Positions 1-6,838 of a stretch of 14,818 nt of DNA are shown here, piece by piece. The DNA comes from an uncultured Veillonellaceae bacterium (GTDB lineage: Bacteria > Bacillota > Negativicutes > Veillonellales > Dialisteraceae): assembly GCA_958439155.1 (NCBI GenBank), contig CAUBUJ010000026.1:1-14818 (forward strand). The letters are read 5' to 3'. Under the pieces are notes generated by a model. That model ran no database searches. It was not told where the DNA came from and was given only the letters and a program-made list of their open reading frames with translations. How positions within the stretch are numbered: position 1 is the stretch's first letter; each line of letters opens with the position of its first letter. The translations under genes and the position numbers were made by a program.

Positions 1-1063
1 CTGTCTGGGCGAGGATGAAAGAAAATTCCCCCACCTGCGCCAGCCCTGCCGCCACAGTGAAAGCGGTATCCCCCTCCCCGCCGAGAAGCGCCACAATGAA
101 GACTGTGACGAGCGGTTTCGCCAGCAGCACAATCGCAAGTGACGCTGCCGCGATGGCCGGACTTTCCATGAGAAACACCGGATCAAAAAGCATGCCCACC
201 GACAGGAAGAAAAGCACAGAGAAAGCGTCCCTGAGAGGAATGAGTTCTGCCCCGGCCTGGTGGCTCACCTGGCTCTTGCCCACCACCATGCCGCCGAGAA
301 AAGCGCCGAGAGCGAAGGACGCGTCAAAAATATACGCCGCCGCAAGGGCCGTGAGAAACGCCGCGGACAGCACAGTGAGCGTGAAAAGCTCATGGGAACG
401 GGTCCGGGCGATCTGCTTTAAGACCCACGGCATGGCCCGGCTTCCCGCGGTCATGACCAGCACCCACAGAATGAGGAGCTTTCCCGCTGCCATGGCGATG
501 GCCCAGAGAAGCGCCGGCACAGAAAAATCCGCCCCGCCTGTCAGGACCGGCCCCAGCGCCGGCAGAAGCACCAGCATGAGCACCGTGAAAATATCCTCCA
601 CCACGAGCCATCCCACGGCGACCGTCCCGGCGTGACTCTCCAGCCGCCCCGCGTCGGTAAGCGTCCGGAGAAGCACGACCGTACTCGCCACAGACAGCCC
701 GAGACCGAGGAAAAGCCCTTCCGTGAGAGAATACCCAAGCGCCAGAGCCGCAAGCATTCCAAGGACCGTCGCCGCCAGAGCCTGCAGCGCCGCCCCGGGA
801 ATCGCGATGGACGCCGACTCCATCAGATCCTCTGTATGGAAATGGAGACCCACGCCGAACATGAGCAGAATAATCCCCGCCTCGGCCAGATTATTCGCCA
901 GATCCGCGTCCGCCACAAAGCCCGGCGTGAGCGGCCCAATCAAAAAGCCCGCCGCCAGATACCCCACGATCGGCGACAGCCGCGCCCGCTGCGCGAGATA
1001 TCCCAGAAGAAGAGCCATGCCGAAACCGATGGCCAGAATTTCAAGCAAATGATAGGTATGCAT
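1..1063 (-). CDS. Kef/YbaL-type cation:proton antiporter (CPA2 family), partial: C-terminus beyond window edge
   Basis: Inner-membrane monovalent cation:proton antiporter of the CPA2 (Kef/YbaL) family, exchanging K+ or Na+ for H+. I translated 354 residues from the ATG at 1063; the frame is still open at base 1. Family hallmarks seen are SPIVGYLAAGFLIGP (about residues 30-44), a glycine-rich LMFGVGLHF segment (about 67-75), the GLSVASTVVLLRTL helix (about 122-135) and VVEDI (about 154-158), whose E156-D157 pair matches the ion-binding acidic site of this family. The protein is an almost continuous series of hydrophobic helices. Full-length relatives often carry a C-terminal RCK/TrkA-N domain, which would lie outside the window. 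The start is supported by GAGGTG at 1069-1074, 5 bases upstream. A TATAAT at 1122-1127 could be the -10, but no good -35 was found. The substrate ion cannot be told from sequence. Confidence 0.9.
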   Translation of the reverse strand, partial: MHTYHLLEILAIGFGMALLLGYLAQRARLSPIVGYLAAGFLIGPLTPGFVADADLANNLAEAGIILLMFGVGLHFHTEDLMESASIAIPGAALQALAATVLGMLAALALGYSLTEGLFLGLGLSVASTVVLLRTLTDAGRLESHAGTVAVGWLVVEDIFTVLMLVLLPALGPVLTGGADFSVPALLWAIAMAAGKLLILWVLVMTAGSRAMPWVLKQIARTRSHELFTLTVLSAAFLTALAAAYIFDASFALGAFLGGMVVGKSQVSHQAGAELIPLRDAFSVLFFLSVGMLFDPVFLMESPAIAAASLAIVLLAKPLVTVFIVALLGGEGDTAFTVAAGLAQVGEFSFILAQT

Positions 1064-1165
1064 AGGGTCACCTCAAAAAACAGATCCTGCCTGCCGGCAT
1101 GGGAGAATGCCAATATATTTCATTATATATAAAAGCATAAAGAAATCCTAATACCATTTTCCCAC

Positions 1166-1190
1166 AAAAAAAGACCCCATTTCTGGAGTC
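1166..1190 (-). terminator. Rho-independent terminator after the DUF898 gene
   Basis: On the minus strand GACTCC pairs with GGGGTC (one G-U pair) around a 6-base loop, followed directly by seven T. It lies 33 bases past the stop of the DUF898 gene and ends the two-gene small membrane protein operon before the antiporter. Confidence 0.85.
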
Positions 1191-1222
1191 TCTCCCATTT
1201 CCCGGCGCGGCGGCCCTATGCA

Positions 1223-1537
1223 TTACATGCCGTCCGCGAAATGGGTATGCTTCACCCGCCAATTGGTCATCTTGTTGAAGAGCCAGAAGCCGTAGATGCC
1301 GAAGGTGATGAAGGTGAAGATGAGCCATTTGATGTAATTGCCGAAGAGCTGGGTGCCGCTGCCGTCGAAGGAAAGGCGCCTGCCGTCGATCACTGTATTT
1401 TCGCAGATCCACCGCTGGAAGGACGCGGCGATCCACGGATAGAGGATGCCGAAGGTGAGGGGCACCAGAATGAGGAATAGGAGCACATAGGCGATGTAAA
1501 TGATGACACTCCCTTCAAATTTCGACTGCCCCATCAT
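1223..1537 (-). CDS. DUF898 (YjgN-like) small membrane protein
   Basis: A 104-residue protein matching the DUF898/YjgN pattern: a first hydrophobic helix (about 11-33), PWIAASFQRWICENT, then RRLSFDGSGTQLFGNYIKW, then a second helix with FGIYGFWLF and a closing KMTNWRVKHT. The FDG-G-LFGNY-KW block followed by a TFGIYGFW helix is typical of DUF898. The biochemical function of the family is not known; most members are bacterial membrane proteins. Many relatives contain two or more of these units, so this looks like a single-unit form. The start codon overlaps the stop of the upstream gene (ATGATG, TGA at 1534-1536), implying translational coupling. AAGGA lies 3 bases before the first ATG and 6 before the second, so the true start may be 1534, giving 103 residues. 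A terminator follows at 1166-1190. Confidence 0.8.
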   Translation of the reverse strand: MMGQSKFEGSVIIYIAYVLLFLILVPLTFGILYPWIAASFQRWICENTVIDGRRLSFDGSGTQLFGNYIKWLIFTFITFGIYGFWLFNKMTNWRVKHTHFADGM

Positions 1538-1761
1538 TTTTCCTTCCCTGACAGATACAGATGGTACGTGAGATGCGCCGCTGAGAGTACCACCAGCACG
1601 ACCGCCAGCGCCAGCCGGAGAATCAGAAATTTTTCAAGAATATCATGTTTCATTGTAGTCTCTCCCCTTTTCCGCCAAACCAGTCCAAGCAATGCCAGAG
1701 CCATTCCCGCGTTGACGAATCCCCATTTGTTCATCCACACGGCGCGCAGCCATTCTATCAT
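1534..1761 (-). CDS. Small two-helix membrane protein of unknown function
   Basis: Not a family I recognise. The 75-residue product has two hydrophobic segments (about 13-29 and 45-69) separated by a basic loop containing WRKRGE, so it is probably a two-pass inner-membrane protein. The ATG at 1761 has an AGGAGG about 7 bases upstream. An in-frame ATG at 1653 also has a purine-rich GGGGAGAG about 6 bases upstream, so a shorter 39-residue product with only the second helix is possible. Its stop overlaps the start of the DUF898 gene, so the two are almost certainly one operon and may form one membrane complex (inference). Upstream there is a TATAGT at about 1791-1796 but no convincing -35. Confidence 0.65.
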   Translation of the reverse strand: MIEWLRAVWMNKWGFVNAGMALALLGLVWRKRGETTMKHDILEKFLILRLALAVVLVVLSAAHLTYHLYLSGKEK

Positions 1762-1911
1762 ATGGTTTCCCTCCTTTGCTTCTCTTTGTACTATAGCATA
1801 TGGGATGGCGCTATGGAAAGGAGAAAAGAGAGATTTCTCTTACAATTCGGGATGGGCAGGAGAATCTAAGAGCCGTTTCGGGTTCCGCCCGCCATCCCTT
1901 CTTTTTTCCAT

Positions 1912-1936
1912 AAAAAAACACCGCCTGCTGAGCGGT
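1912..1936 (-). terminator. Rho-independent terminator after corA
   Basis: On the minus strand ACCGC and GCGGT form a perfect 5-bp stem with a 7-base loop, followed after one G by seven T. It lies 15 bases beyond the corA stop codon. Confidence 0.85.
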
Positions 1937-1951
1937 ATTTCTCTATGTCTC

Positions 1952-2902
1952 TCAGAGCATATCTTTTTTCCACAGAAGGTAGGCTACGACGATGGTAATG
2001 ATGATTCCTGCCATGGTGAGGTCCCAGAAGCCAAGGGAATCCTCCGCCATAGGAACGGGAACATTGACGCCCCACAAGCTGTAGATCAAGGTGGGCACCG
2101 CCAGAAGAATGGTCATGGACGTGAGGAATTTCATGATCTGGGAGAGGCGGTTGGAGATGATCGACGAGAATGATTCCATCATGGACATCAGAATGTTCGT
2201 GTAGATTTCCACCATTTCCAGGGCCTGCTTATTTTCGATGATCACGTCTTCCAGAAGGTCTTCGTCTTCTTCATACATTTTGAGGAGCGGGTTCATGGTG
2301 CTCGTCCGGAGGCGGAGAAGGCGTTCCATCACGTTTTCATTGGCGTGAAGGGCGAAATTGAAGTAGGTCAGAGATTTCTGCAGTTCCAACATACGGAAGA
2401 GTTCCTTATTCTGGAGGGATTTCCGCACCTGGTCTTCAATGCTGTCTGTTTTCTTGTAGATCTGCTGCAGGAAGTACAGGAAGGAAGAGGAGGCGGTGGA
2501 GAGAATCTGGAAAAGGAAGCGCGTCTTTTTGTAGGTGTGGAAGGAAATGGACGTATTGTTCAGGAATTTATGGATCACCGCGCTGTCTTCGAGACAGACT
2601 GTAATGAAGAACTGGCGGGTCATGAAGATGCCCAGCGGGAGGGCGTCGTATTCATCCTGTTCGAGAACGATTGGCGTATTGACGACGACGAAAATGTAAT
2701 CGTCTTCCAGTTCGACGTGAGACCGTTCTTCCCGGTCGAGGGCGGTCTGGAGCACATTGGTGGGAATCCCTGAGAGGCGGGTCAGGTACCGCAGTTCTTC
2801 ATCGGTCGGGGCGGAACAGTTGATCCAGGACCCCTTTTCCGCGATTTCCGGATCGATTTCACAGAGTACATGATTTTCATCATGCTTGTATGCCTTGATC
2901 AT
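1952..2902 (-). CDS. corA: CorA-family divalent metal ion transporter with GVN in place of GMN
   Basis: A 316-residue CorA-like Mg2+/Co2+ channel, a length normal for the family. The first ~250 residues form the cytoplasmic funnel, with a long helical stretch rich in charged residues (about 150-245). Two transmembrane helices sit at the very C-terminus: TM1 about 256-277 and TM2 about 292-309, ending in the basic WKKDML tail. The signature GMN at the end of TM1 reads WGVNVP here (residues 278-280). GMN forms the outer selectivity loop in studied CorA proteins, and variants occur in divergent members such as the GIN of ZntB, so substrate (Mg2+, Co2+, Ni2+ or Zn2+) should not be assumed. The start has GGAGGAGG about 7 bases upstream. 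It is monocistronic: its own strong promoter (2972-3000) and its own terminator (1912-1936). Confidence 0.92.
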   Translation of the reverse strand: MIKAYKHDENHVLCEIDPEIAEKGSWINCSAPTDEELRYLTRLSGIPTNVLQTALDREERSHVELEDDYIFVVVNTPIVLEQDEYDALPLGIFMTRQFFITVCLEDSAVIHKFLNNTSISFHTYKKTRFLFQILSTASSSFLYFLQQIYKKTDSIEDQVRKSLQNKELFRMLELQKSLTYFNFALHANENVMERLLRLRTSTMNPLLKMYEEDEDLLEDVIIENKQALEMVEIYTNILMSMMESFSSIISNRLSQIMKFLTSMTILLAVPTLIYSLWGVNVPVPMAEDSLGFWDLTMAGIIITIVVAYLLWKKDML

Positions 2903-2971
2903 GGCTGCCTCCTCCCTTGCAAATAAACGGTGAAACCTGGCGAAGTTTCTTTTCTTGGAACACTGTATTTT

Positions 2972-3000
2972 ACTATAATAAGCGCCGTTATTTCTGTCAA
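2972..3000 (-). promoter_or_regulatory. SigA-type promoter for corA
   Basis: On the minus strand TTGACA (2995-3000) and TATAGT (2972-2977) are separated by exactly 17 bases, a near-perfect housekeeping promoter. The -35 includes the TGA stop codon of pilC (2997-2999), so the promoter begins inside the last codons of the upstream gene. It lies about 70 bases before the corA start. No operator or riboswitch-like leader was evident between it and the gene. Confidence 0.85.
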
Positions 3001-4178
3001 GGAAGGCCGCCGCTTACCGCGGAAAAGAGGGGGAGCATCACTGACAGGACGATCGCCGCCGTGAAGAGTCCCGCTATGGTGATGAGGACCGGTCCCGCTG
3101 CCGCCTGGAAGCGGGCGAGCGCCCTTTCTTCTTCTTCCGTGAGGAGGGACGCCGTACGGAGAAGAAATTCCGGCAGTTTCCCGCTTTCCATACCGGCCCG
3201 GGCCATGCGGGAGAGAAGCGGCATGGAGAAGGGTGATCTCTCCAGCGCGTCTGGGAAGGATCCGCCCTGCCGGACGGCGGCGGCCACATCCAGCGCGGAA
3301 GCGGCGGCGCTGCGGTTGCCCATGACGGCGGCGGCGCTTTCGAGAGCGTCCGAAAGGGGACTGCCGCTCTGGAGGAGGGCTGCCATGGCGCGGCAGAAAC
3401 GGATCAGCACGAGACGGCGGAGAAAAAATGGACGAAGCAGAAACCGGTCGATCTGGAGGCGCCCTTTTTCGCTGCGCCGCCGCAGGGATAGAAAGAGTCC
3501 TCCTGCCAGCGCCGCCGCCAGAAGCCACGGCCCGGCATGACGGAGGAAAAGCCCTGCTTCGAGAGCGGCCTTTGCCGGCACGGGCAGAGCCATGCCCAGA
3601 TTGGCAAAGAGCCTGGCGAAGGCGGGAAGAATCACCGTGAGAACAGCGGCGCACACAAGGAGGGAGGCGCACAGCAGAAAAACCGGGTAGGCCGCGGCAT
3701 TCCGCAGGTTCTGCCGCAGTTTCTGTTCTTTCTCATAATAGCTTGACAGCGTGAGAAGTTGTTCCGGCAGGGTCCCGCTCCGTTCTCCCACAGAGAGCAT
3801 GGCCAGGAAGAAAAGGGGAAATTCTCCGCTTCCCCGGAAGGAGGATGTCATTGACTGGCCTGTCTCAATCCCGGCGGCTACGCGGGAGAGGATAGCGCCG
3901 CCCTGCCGTCCTTCCTGGGACTCCATGAGGGAGAGCGTTTCCATGAGGGGCAGTCCTGCTGAAAGGAGGGAGGACCAGGTGCGGCAGAACCGGGAAAGGC
4001 GGAGACTTTTCTGGAAGGGATGGGCCTTGAAAAGCGACATGCCTTCTTTTCGGAGCGCTGTCACGAAGAGTCCCTTCGCCCGGAGCTGGGCTATCGCTTC
4101 TTCAGGAGAAGAGGCGCTCACCTGGCCCCGGACAGGGGACATTCCTTCCCGGCAGGCCTTGTAGCGGTAGAGCGGCAT
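2997..4178 (-). CDS. pilC: Type IV pilus/type II secretion inner-membrane platform protein, PilC/GspF/ComGB family
   Basis: The integral-membrane platform on which the PilB and PilT motors act to insert or remove pilin subunits. The 393-residue protein has two T2SSF domains: the first about 62-186 (RFCRTWSSLLSAGLPLMETL, then MLSVGERSGTLPEQL), the second about 258-386 (RFCRAMAALLQSGSPLSDAL, then MARAGMESGKLPEFL). Transmembrane helices are at about 164-186, 214-232 and 362-386, the standard three-helix arrangement. The cytoplasmic N-terminus starts MPLYRYKA, as in many PilC/GspF proteins. The start at 4178 has AGGAGG about 6 bases upstream. It is the third gene of a pilB-pilT-pilC order but is separated from pilT by 277 bases, so it may also have its own promoter. 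Whether it serves a true pilus, a competence pseudopilus or secretion cannot be decided here because no pilin genes are in view. Confidence 0.93.
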   Translation of the reverse strand: MPLYRYKACREGMSPVRGQVSASSPEEAIAQLRAKGLFVTALRKEGMSLFKAHPFQKSLRLSRFCRTWSSLLSAGLPLMETLSLMESQEGRQGGAILSRVAAGIETGQSMTSSFRGSGEFPLFFLAMLSVGERSGTLPEQLLTLSSYYEKEQKLRQNLRNAAAYPVFLLCASLLVCAAVLTVILPAFARLFANLGMALPVPAKAALEAGLFLRHAGPWLLAAALAGGLFLSLRRRSEKGRLQIDRFLLRPFFLRRLVLIRFCRAMAALLQSGSPLSDALESAAAVMGNRSAAASALDVAAAVRQGGSFPDALERSPFSMPLLSRMARAGMESGKLPEFLLRTASLLTEEEERALARFQAAAGPVLITIAGLFTAAIVLSVMLPLFSAVSGGLP

Positions 4179-4359
4179 AGCGGCCTCCTTTCTGTCATGA
4201 AATATCCAGAGATATCGGCGGAAATGGAAAAATGTCCAAAGACGCCTCCCCGGATATAAAGCAATGGACTCCTATTCCTGATACGGGATCCATGGGAGAA
4301 GCCAGTCCGGCGCCAAGACTATAAAAAAATTCCACCCCTCTGCACCGTGCGTTTGGCAC

Positions 4360-4385
4360 CATGCGTCCCGTTCTCATGACGCATG
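4360..4385 (-). other. Perfect 8-bp hairpin in the long pilT-pilC intergenic gap
   Basis: On the minus strand CATGCGTC and GACGCATG pair perfectly around a 10-base loop. The hairpin lies inside the 277-base gap (4179-4455) between the pilT stop and the pilC start. The rest of the gap has a run of seven T (4323-4329 complement) next to a TATAGT (4318-4323) that might be a -10, without a good -35. I do not recognise a known riboswitch or a pilin gene here. Confidence 0.5.
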
Positions 4386-4455
4386 TCCATAAACCACGGT
4401 CACGACGGATATCGTCTCTAACCCATCCGGTGCCTGAGAAATACAAAGATTCCCT

Positions 4456-5472
4456 TTACAGAGGGCGCCCGCCGCAGACCATCGCCGTAAGCGCCGCCGT
4501 TTCTCTTTCGTTGAGGTGCTCTTTTTGCTGGATCTGCGTGAGAGCCTGGCGGTAGCTCCGCATGCCTTCCCTGCCCATTTCCATGTAAGAGAGAATTTCT
4601 TTGTCTTTTCCTTCTTCAATGAGATGGGACACAGCCGCCGTATTGACCAGGATTTCCCGGACGAGGAAGGTCCGCCGCCCCATGCGGCACAGAGTCTGGG
4701 CGGATACGGCGCGGAGCACTGACGCGAGCCTTCTCCGTATATCCCGTTCTTTATCGGAAGGAAAACTGTGGGCGATGCGGCCGATGGCGTCAGCGGCGCG
4801 GTGATTGTGGAGCGTCCCCACGACGAGATGGCCTGTTTCAGCGGCCGAGAGGGCTGCCCGGATCGTTTCCGTATCACGAAGCTCCCCAATAGCGATCGCG
4901 TCCGGGTCCTCACGGAGGGATTCGATGACGCCGCTCCCAAAGGATGCGGTATCCCGCCCCAATTCCCGCTGATGGATGAGCGCTTCTCCCTCAGGAAAGA
5001 GGTATTCCACCGGATCTTCAATGGTCACAATATGACAGGGCCGGCGGCTCATGGTCTGGACGAGCCTGGCCATGGTGGTGCTTTTCCCTGATCCCGTAGC
5101 GCCTGTGATGAGGACCAGTCCTGCCGGCACAGAAGCCATCTTGTCGAGCCATACCTGATCGGCGTCTTCCGGCAGGGCCGATACATCCGGCAGAAGGCGC
5201 ACTGCTGCCGCCAATATTCCCTCTGACCGGTAGCAGTGAAGGCGGCACCGGAGAGAGCCGGAGGAAAAAGAACTGTCGCAGGCGCCGCGGCGGCGGAGCG
5301 TTTCTTTCTGCCCGTCCGTCAGCATGTCGAGGAGCTCCTCAAGGAAAGGATCGGAGAATGTCTCCTTTTTTACAATGCGCCCTTCATGCCGGACCGCGAG
5401 CCTCCGCCCCCTGGTGAGGTGAATGTCCGTCGCGCCGGGATAGGCCGCGAGAATCTGGTGAATCCATTCCAT
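4456..5472 (-). CDS. pilT: PilT-family retraction ATPase
   Basis: Hexameric cytoplasmic ATPase that normally powers pilus disassembly. The 338-residue length fits PilT. Motifs in order: Walker A GATGSGKS (124-131), Asp box TIEDPVEY (150-157), Walker B AIAIGELRD (192-200) with E197, His box TGHLVVGTLH (213-222). The N-terminal PAS-like domain begins at DIHLTRGRRLAVRHEG, the PilT equivalent of the SDLH region. The PilT-specific C-terminal AIRNLIRE motif is present but altered to AVSHLIEE (280-287), followed by the conserved GK. The start at 5472 has GGGAGGGG about 6 bases upstream. It begins 28 bases after the pilB stop, so the two are co-transcribed. PilT is the best family call; the altered motif leaves open a specialised or weakened retraction role. 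Confidence 0.9.
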   Translation of the reverse strand: MEWIHQILAAYPGATDIHLTRGRRLAVRHEGRIVKKETFSDPFLEELLDMLTDGQKETLRRRGACDSSFSSGSLRCRLHCYRSEGILAAAVRLLPDVSALPEDADQVWLDKMASVPAGLVLITGATGSGKSTTMARLVQTMSRRPCHIVTIEDPVEYLFPEGEALIHQRELGRDTASFGSGVIESLREDPDAIAIGELRDTETIRAALSAAETGHLVVGTLHNHRAADAIGRIAHSFPSDKERDIRRRLASVLRAVSAQTLCRMGRRTFLVREILVNTAAVSHLIEEGKDKEILSYMEMGREGMRSYRQALTQIQQKEHLNERETAALTAMVCGGRPL

Positions 5473-5500
5473 AGAAATCCCCTCCCTGCTGCCATATAAC

Positions 5501-6535
5501 CTACAGAATCGAATCAGCTGCCGCCTCGCCGAGCCGGATTTTTTCTGCCAGTGCTTCTGTGAGGAGCGGCTGTCCCTGACGGCGCATATCTTCTATGAGA
5601 CACTCTTCCGGCGCGTTCTCCCGGATATGGGCCGCCCCTTCCGGTGCAATGGGAAACAGTTCAAACACGCCGGTCCGGCCATGCCCTCCAGGAAGCCGGA
5701 GGAGGCGCTGGGCGATGATCAATGAGAGAGACGCCGAGACGAGGTAGGAAGGAATCCCCATGTCCATGAGCCGGAGCGGCGCTTTCACGGCGCTCACCGT
5801 ATGAAGCGTAGAAAGCACCAGGTGCCCTGTGAGCGCCGCGTGCACCGCCATTTCCGCCGTTTCCCTGTCGCGGATCTCACCGACCATGAGAATATCCGGA
5901 TCCTGACGGACCAGCGCCCGGAGTCCGGAAGCAAAAGTGAGCCCTGCTTTCTCATTGACCGCCACCTGGGTAATCCCGGGGATCCTGTATTCAATGGGAT
6001 CTTCCATGGAAATGATATTCACTTCCCGCCGGTTCACCAATTTCAGCGCCGCGTAGAGGGTAGACGTCTTGCCCGAGCCGGTAGGACCTGTGGTGAGAAT
6101 GAGGCCGCTCTTCCGGCGGAGCGCTTTCCTGAACGCCGCCTCCTGGACGGGAAGCATGCCCAGATGATTTTCCTCGATGAAAGGAAGAGACTGGGAGAGA
6201 AGACGGATCACAATGGTCTCTCCATAGAGGGAAGGCAGCAGGGAGAGACGGAGATCACACGATAGATGGCCATCCTCGAAAGAGGCGCCGCCGTCCTGGG
6301 GCACACGGTTCTCCGCCACATTCATCCGTCCCACCACTTTGGCCCGCACTGCCAGCCCCTCGGCCATGGCGGAAGGAAGACGACCGTATTCTTCCAGCAA
6401 TCCATCCCGGCGGAAGCGGATCCGTACTGCCTTTTCCTGCGGCTCGATATGAATATCACTGGCCCCCAGGGAAAGCGCTTCCCTGCAGAGCGCCCGGAGC
6501 GCCTCTTCTGGAGAAGAAAAGTACATGGGCTTCAT
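5501..6535 (-). CDS. pilB: PilB/GspE/ComGA-type assembly ATPase, short form
   Basis: Cytoplasmic secretion ATPase that powers pilus or pseudopilus extension. The 344-residue protein starts MKPMYFSSPEEAL, with the N2-type domain from about 10 (GASDIHIEP at 24-32). Motifs: Walker A GPTGSGKT (150-157), Asp box ISMEDPIEY (175-183), Walker B ILMVGEIRD (215-223), His box TGHLVLSTLHT (236-246). It lacks the N-terminal N1 domain of full-length PilB (usually over 500 residues) and the four-cysteine metal-binding loop usual in GspE/PilB; only LPGGHGRTG is left where that loop would be. The short form resembles competence ComGA-type ATPases. I chose the ATG at 6535 because AAGGAGG lies 5 bases upstream. 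A longer reading from 6601 would cover the probable -10 element at 6581-6586. First gene of the motor cassette. Confidence 0.9.
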   Translation of the reverse strand: MKPMYFSSPEEALRALCREALSLGASDIHIEPQEKAVRIRFRRDGLLEEYGRLPSAMAEGLAVRAKVVGRMNVAENRVPQDGGASFEDGHLSCDLRLSLLPSLYGETIVIRLLSQSLPFIEENHLGMLPVQEAAFRKALRRKSGLILTTGPTGSGKTSTLYAALKLVNRREVNIISMEDPIEYRIPGITQVAVNEKAGLTFASGLRALVRQDPDILMVGEIRDRETAEMAVHAALTGHLVLSTLHTVSAVKAPLRLMDMGIPSYLVSASLSLIIAQRLLRLPGGHGRTGVFELFPIAPEGAAHIRENAPEECLIEDMRRQGQPLLTEALAEKIRLGEAAADSIL

Positions 6536-6580
6536 AAAAACCTCCTTGCCGCCAAAAGAGAAACTATTCCTTTTATTTCT

Positions 6581-6586
6581 ATTATA
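6581..6586 (-). promoter_or_regulatory. Probable -10 element for the pilB-pilT(-pilC) operon
   Basis: A perfect TATAAT on the minus strand, 45 bases upstream of the pilB start codon, in an AT-rich stretch. No recognisable TTGACA lies at the right distance, so it is weak or activator-dependent if real. Confidence 0.45.
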
Positions 6587-6738
6587 ATCGTTTTTGCTCA
6601 TTCATTGTGGACGATGAAAAAATTTTACAAAAGAAATGCTCTGCAGTCCCAAAACGGAGCGAGCACTTGAAACGTGGAGCAAAGCGAATTGGGATCCAGC
6701 TTTTCTGCGGAAAGGAAGGGGACCTCCTCTGAAACAGC

Positions 6739-6775
6739 GGACAATGGAAACAGAGCAGCTCCTTTTCCATTGTCC
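6739..6775. repeat. 12-bp perfect inverted repeat near the DnaA-box cluster
   Basis: Arms GGACAATGGAAA (6739-6750) and TTTCCATTGTCC (6764-6775) are perfectly complementary around 13 bases, and the spacer itself can fold further (GAG/CTC). No T-run follows on either strand, so it does not look like a terminator. It lies between the pilB promoter and the DnaA boxes. The surrounding stretch 6590-6838 holds no gene that I can support. Confidence 0.7.
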
Positions 6776-6838
6776 CGCCCTGCTTCCATGGATGCTTTTT
6801 ACGCTGCTGCTCTGATTACTCACAGGTCATTTTCCAAG

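Noticed and set aside
632..1132. 166-codon plus-strand open frame opposite the antiporter gene
   Set aside because: Arg/Gln-rich low-complexity translation with no domain; an antisense shadow of a clear membrane-transport gene.
1568..2173. 201-codon plus-strand open frame over the small membrane gene and the end of corA
   Set aside because: Runs across a terminator and two real genes on the other strand; no family resemblance.
4195..4446. 83-codon minus-strand frame with a TTG start between pilT and pilC
   Set aside because: Weak ribosome site, no recognisable domain or pilin signal, and the sequence contains a strong hairpin and a T-run; more likely non-coding leader.
4330..4455. Cyclic-di-GMP or glycine riboswitch upstream of pilC
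   Set aside because: Short similarities such as GGGACGCA were seen, but the conserved cores of these classes do not line up.
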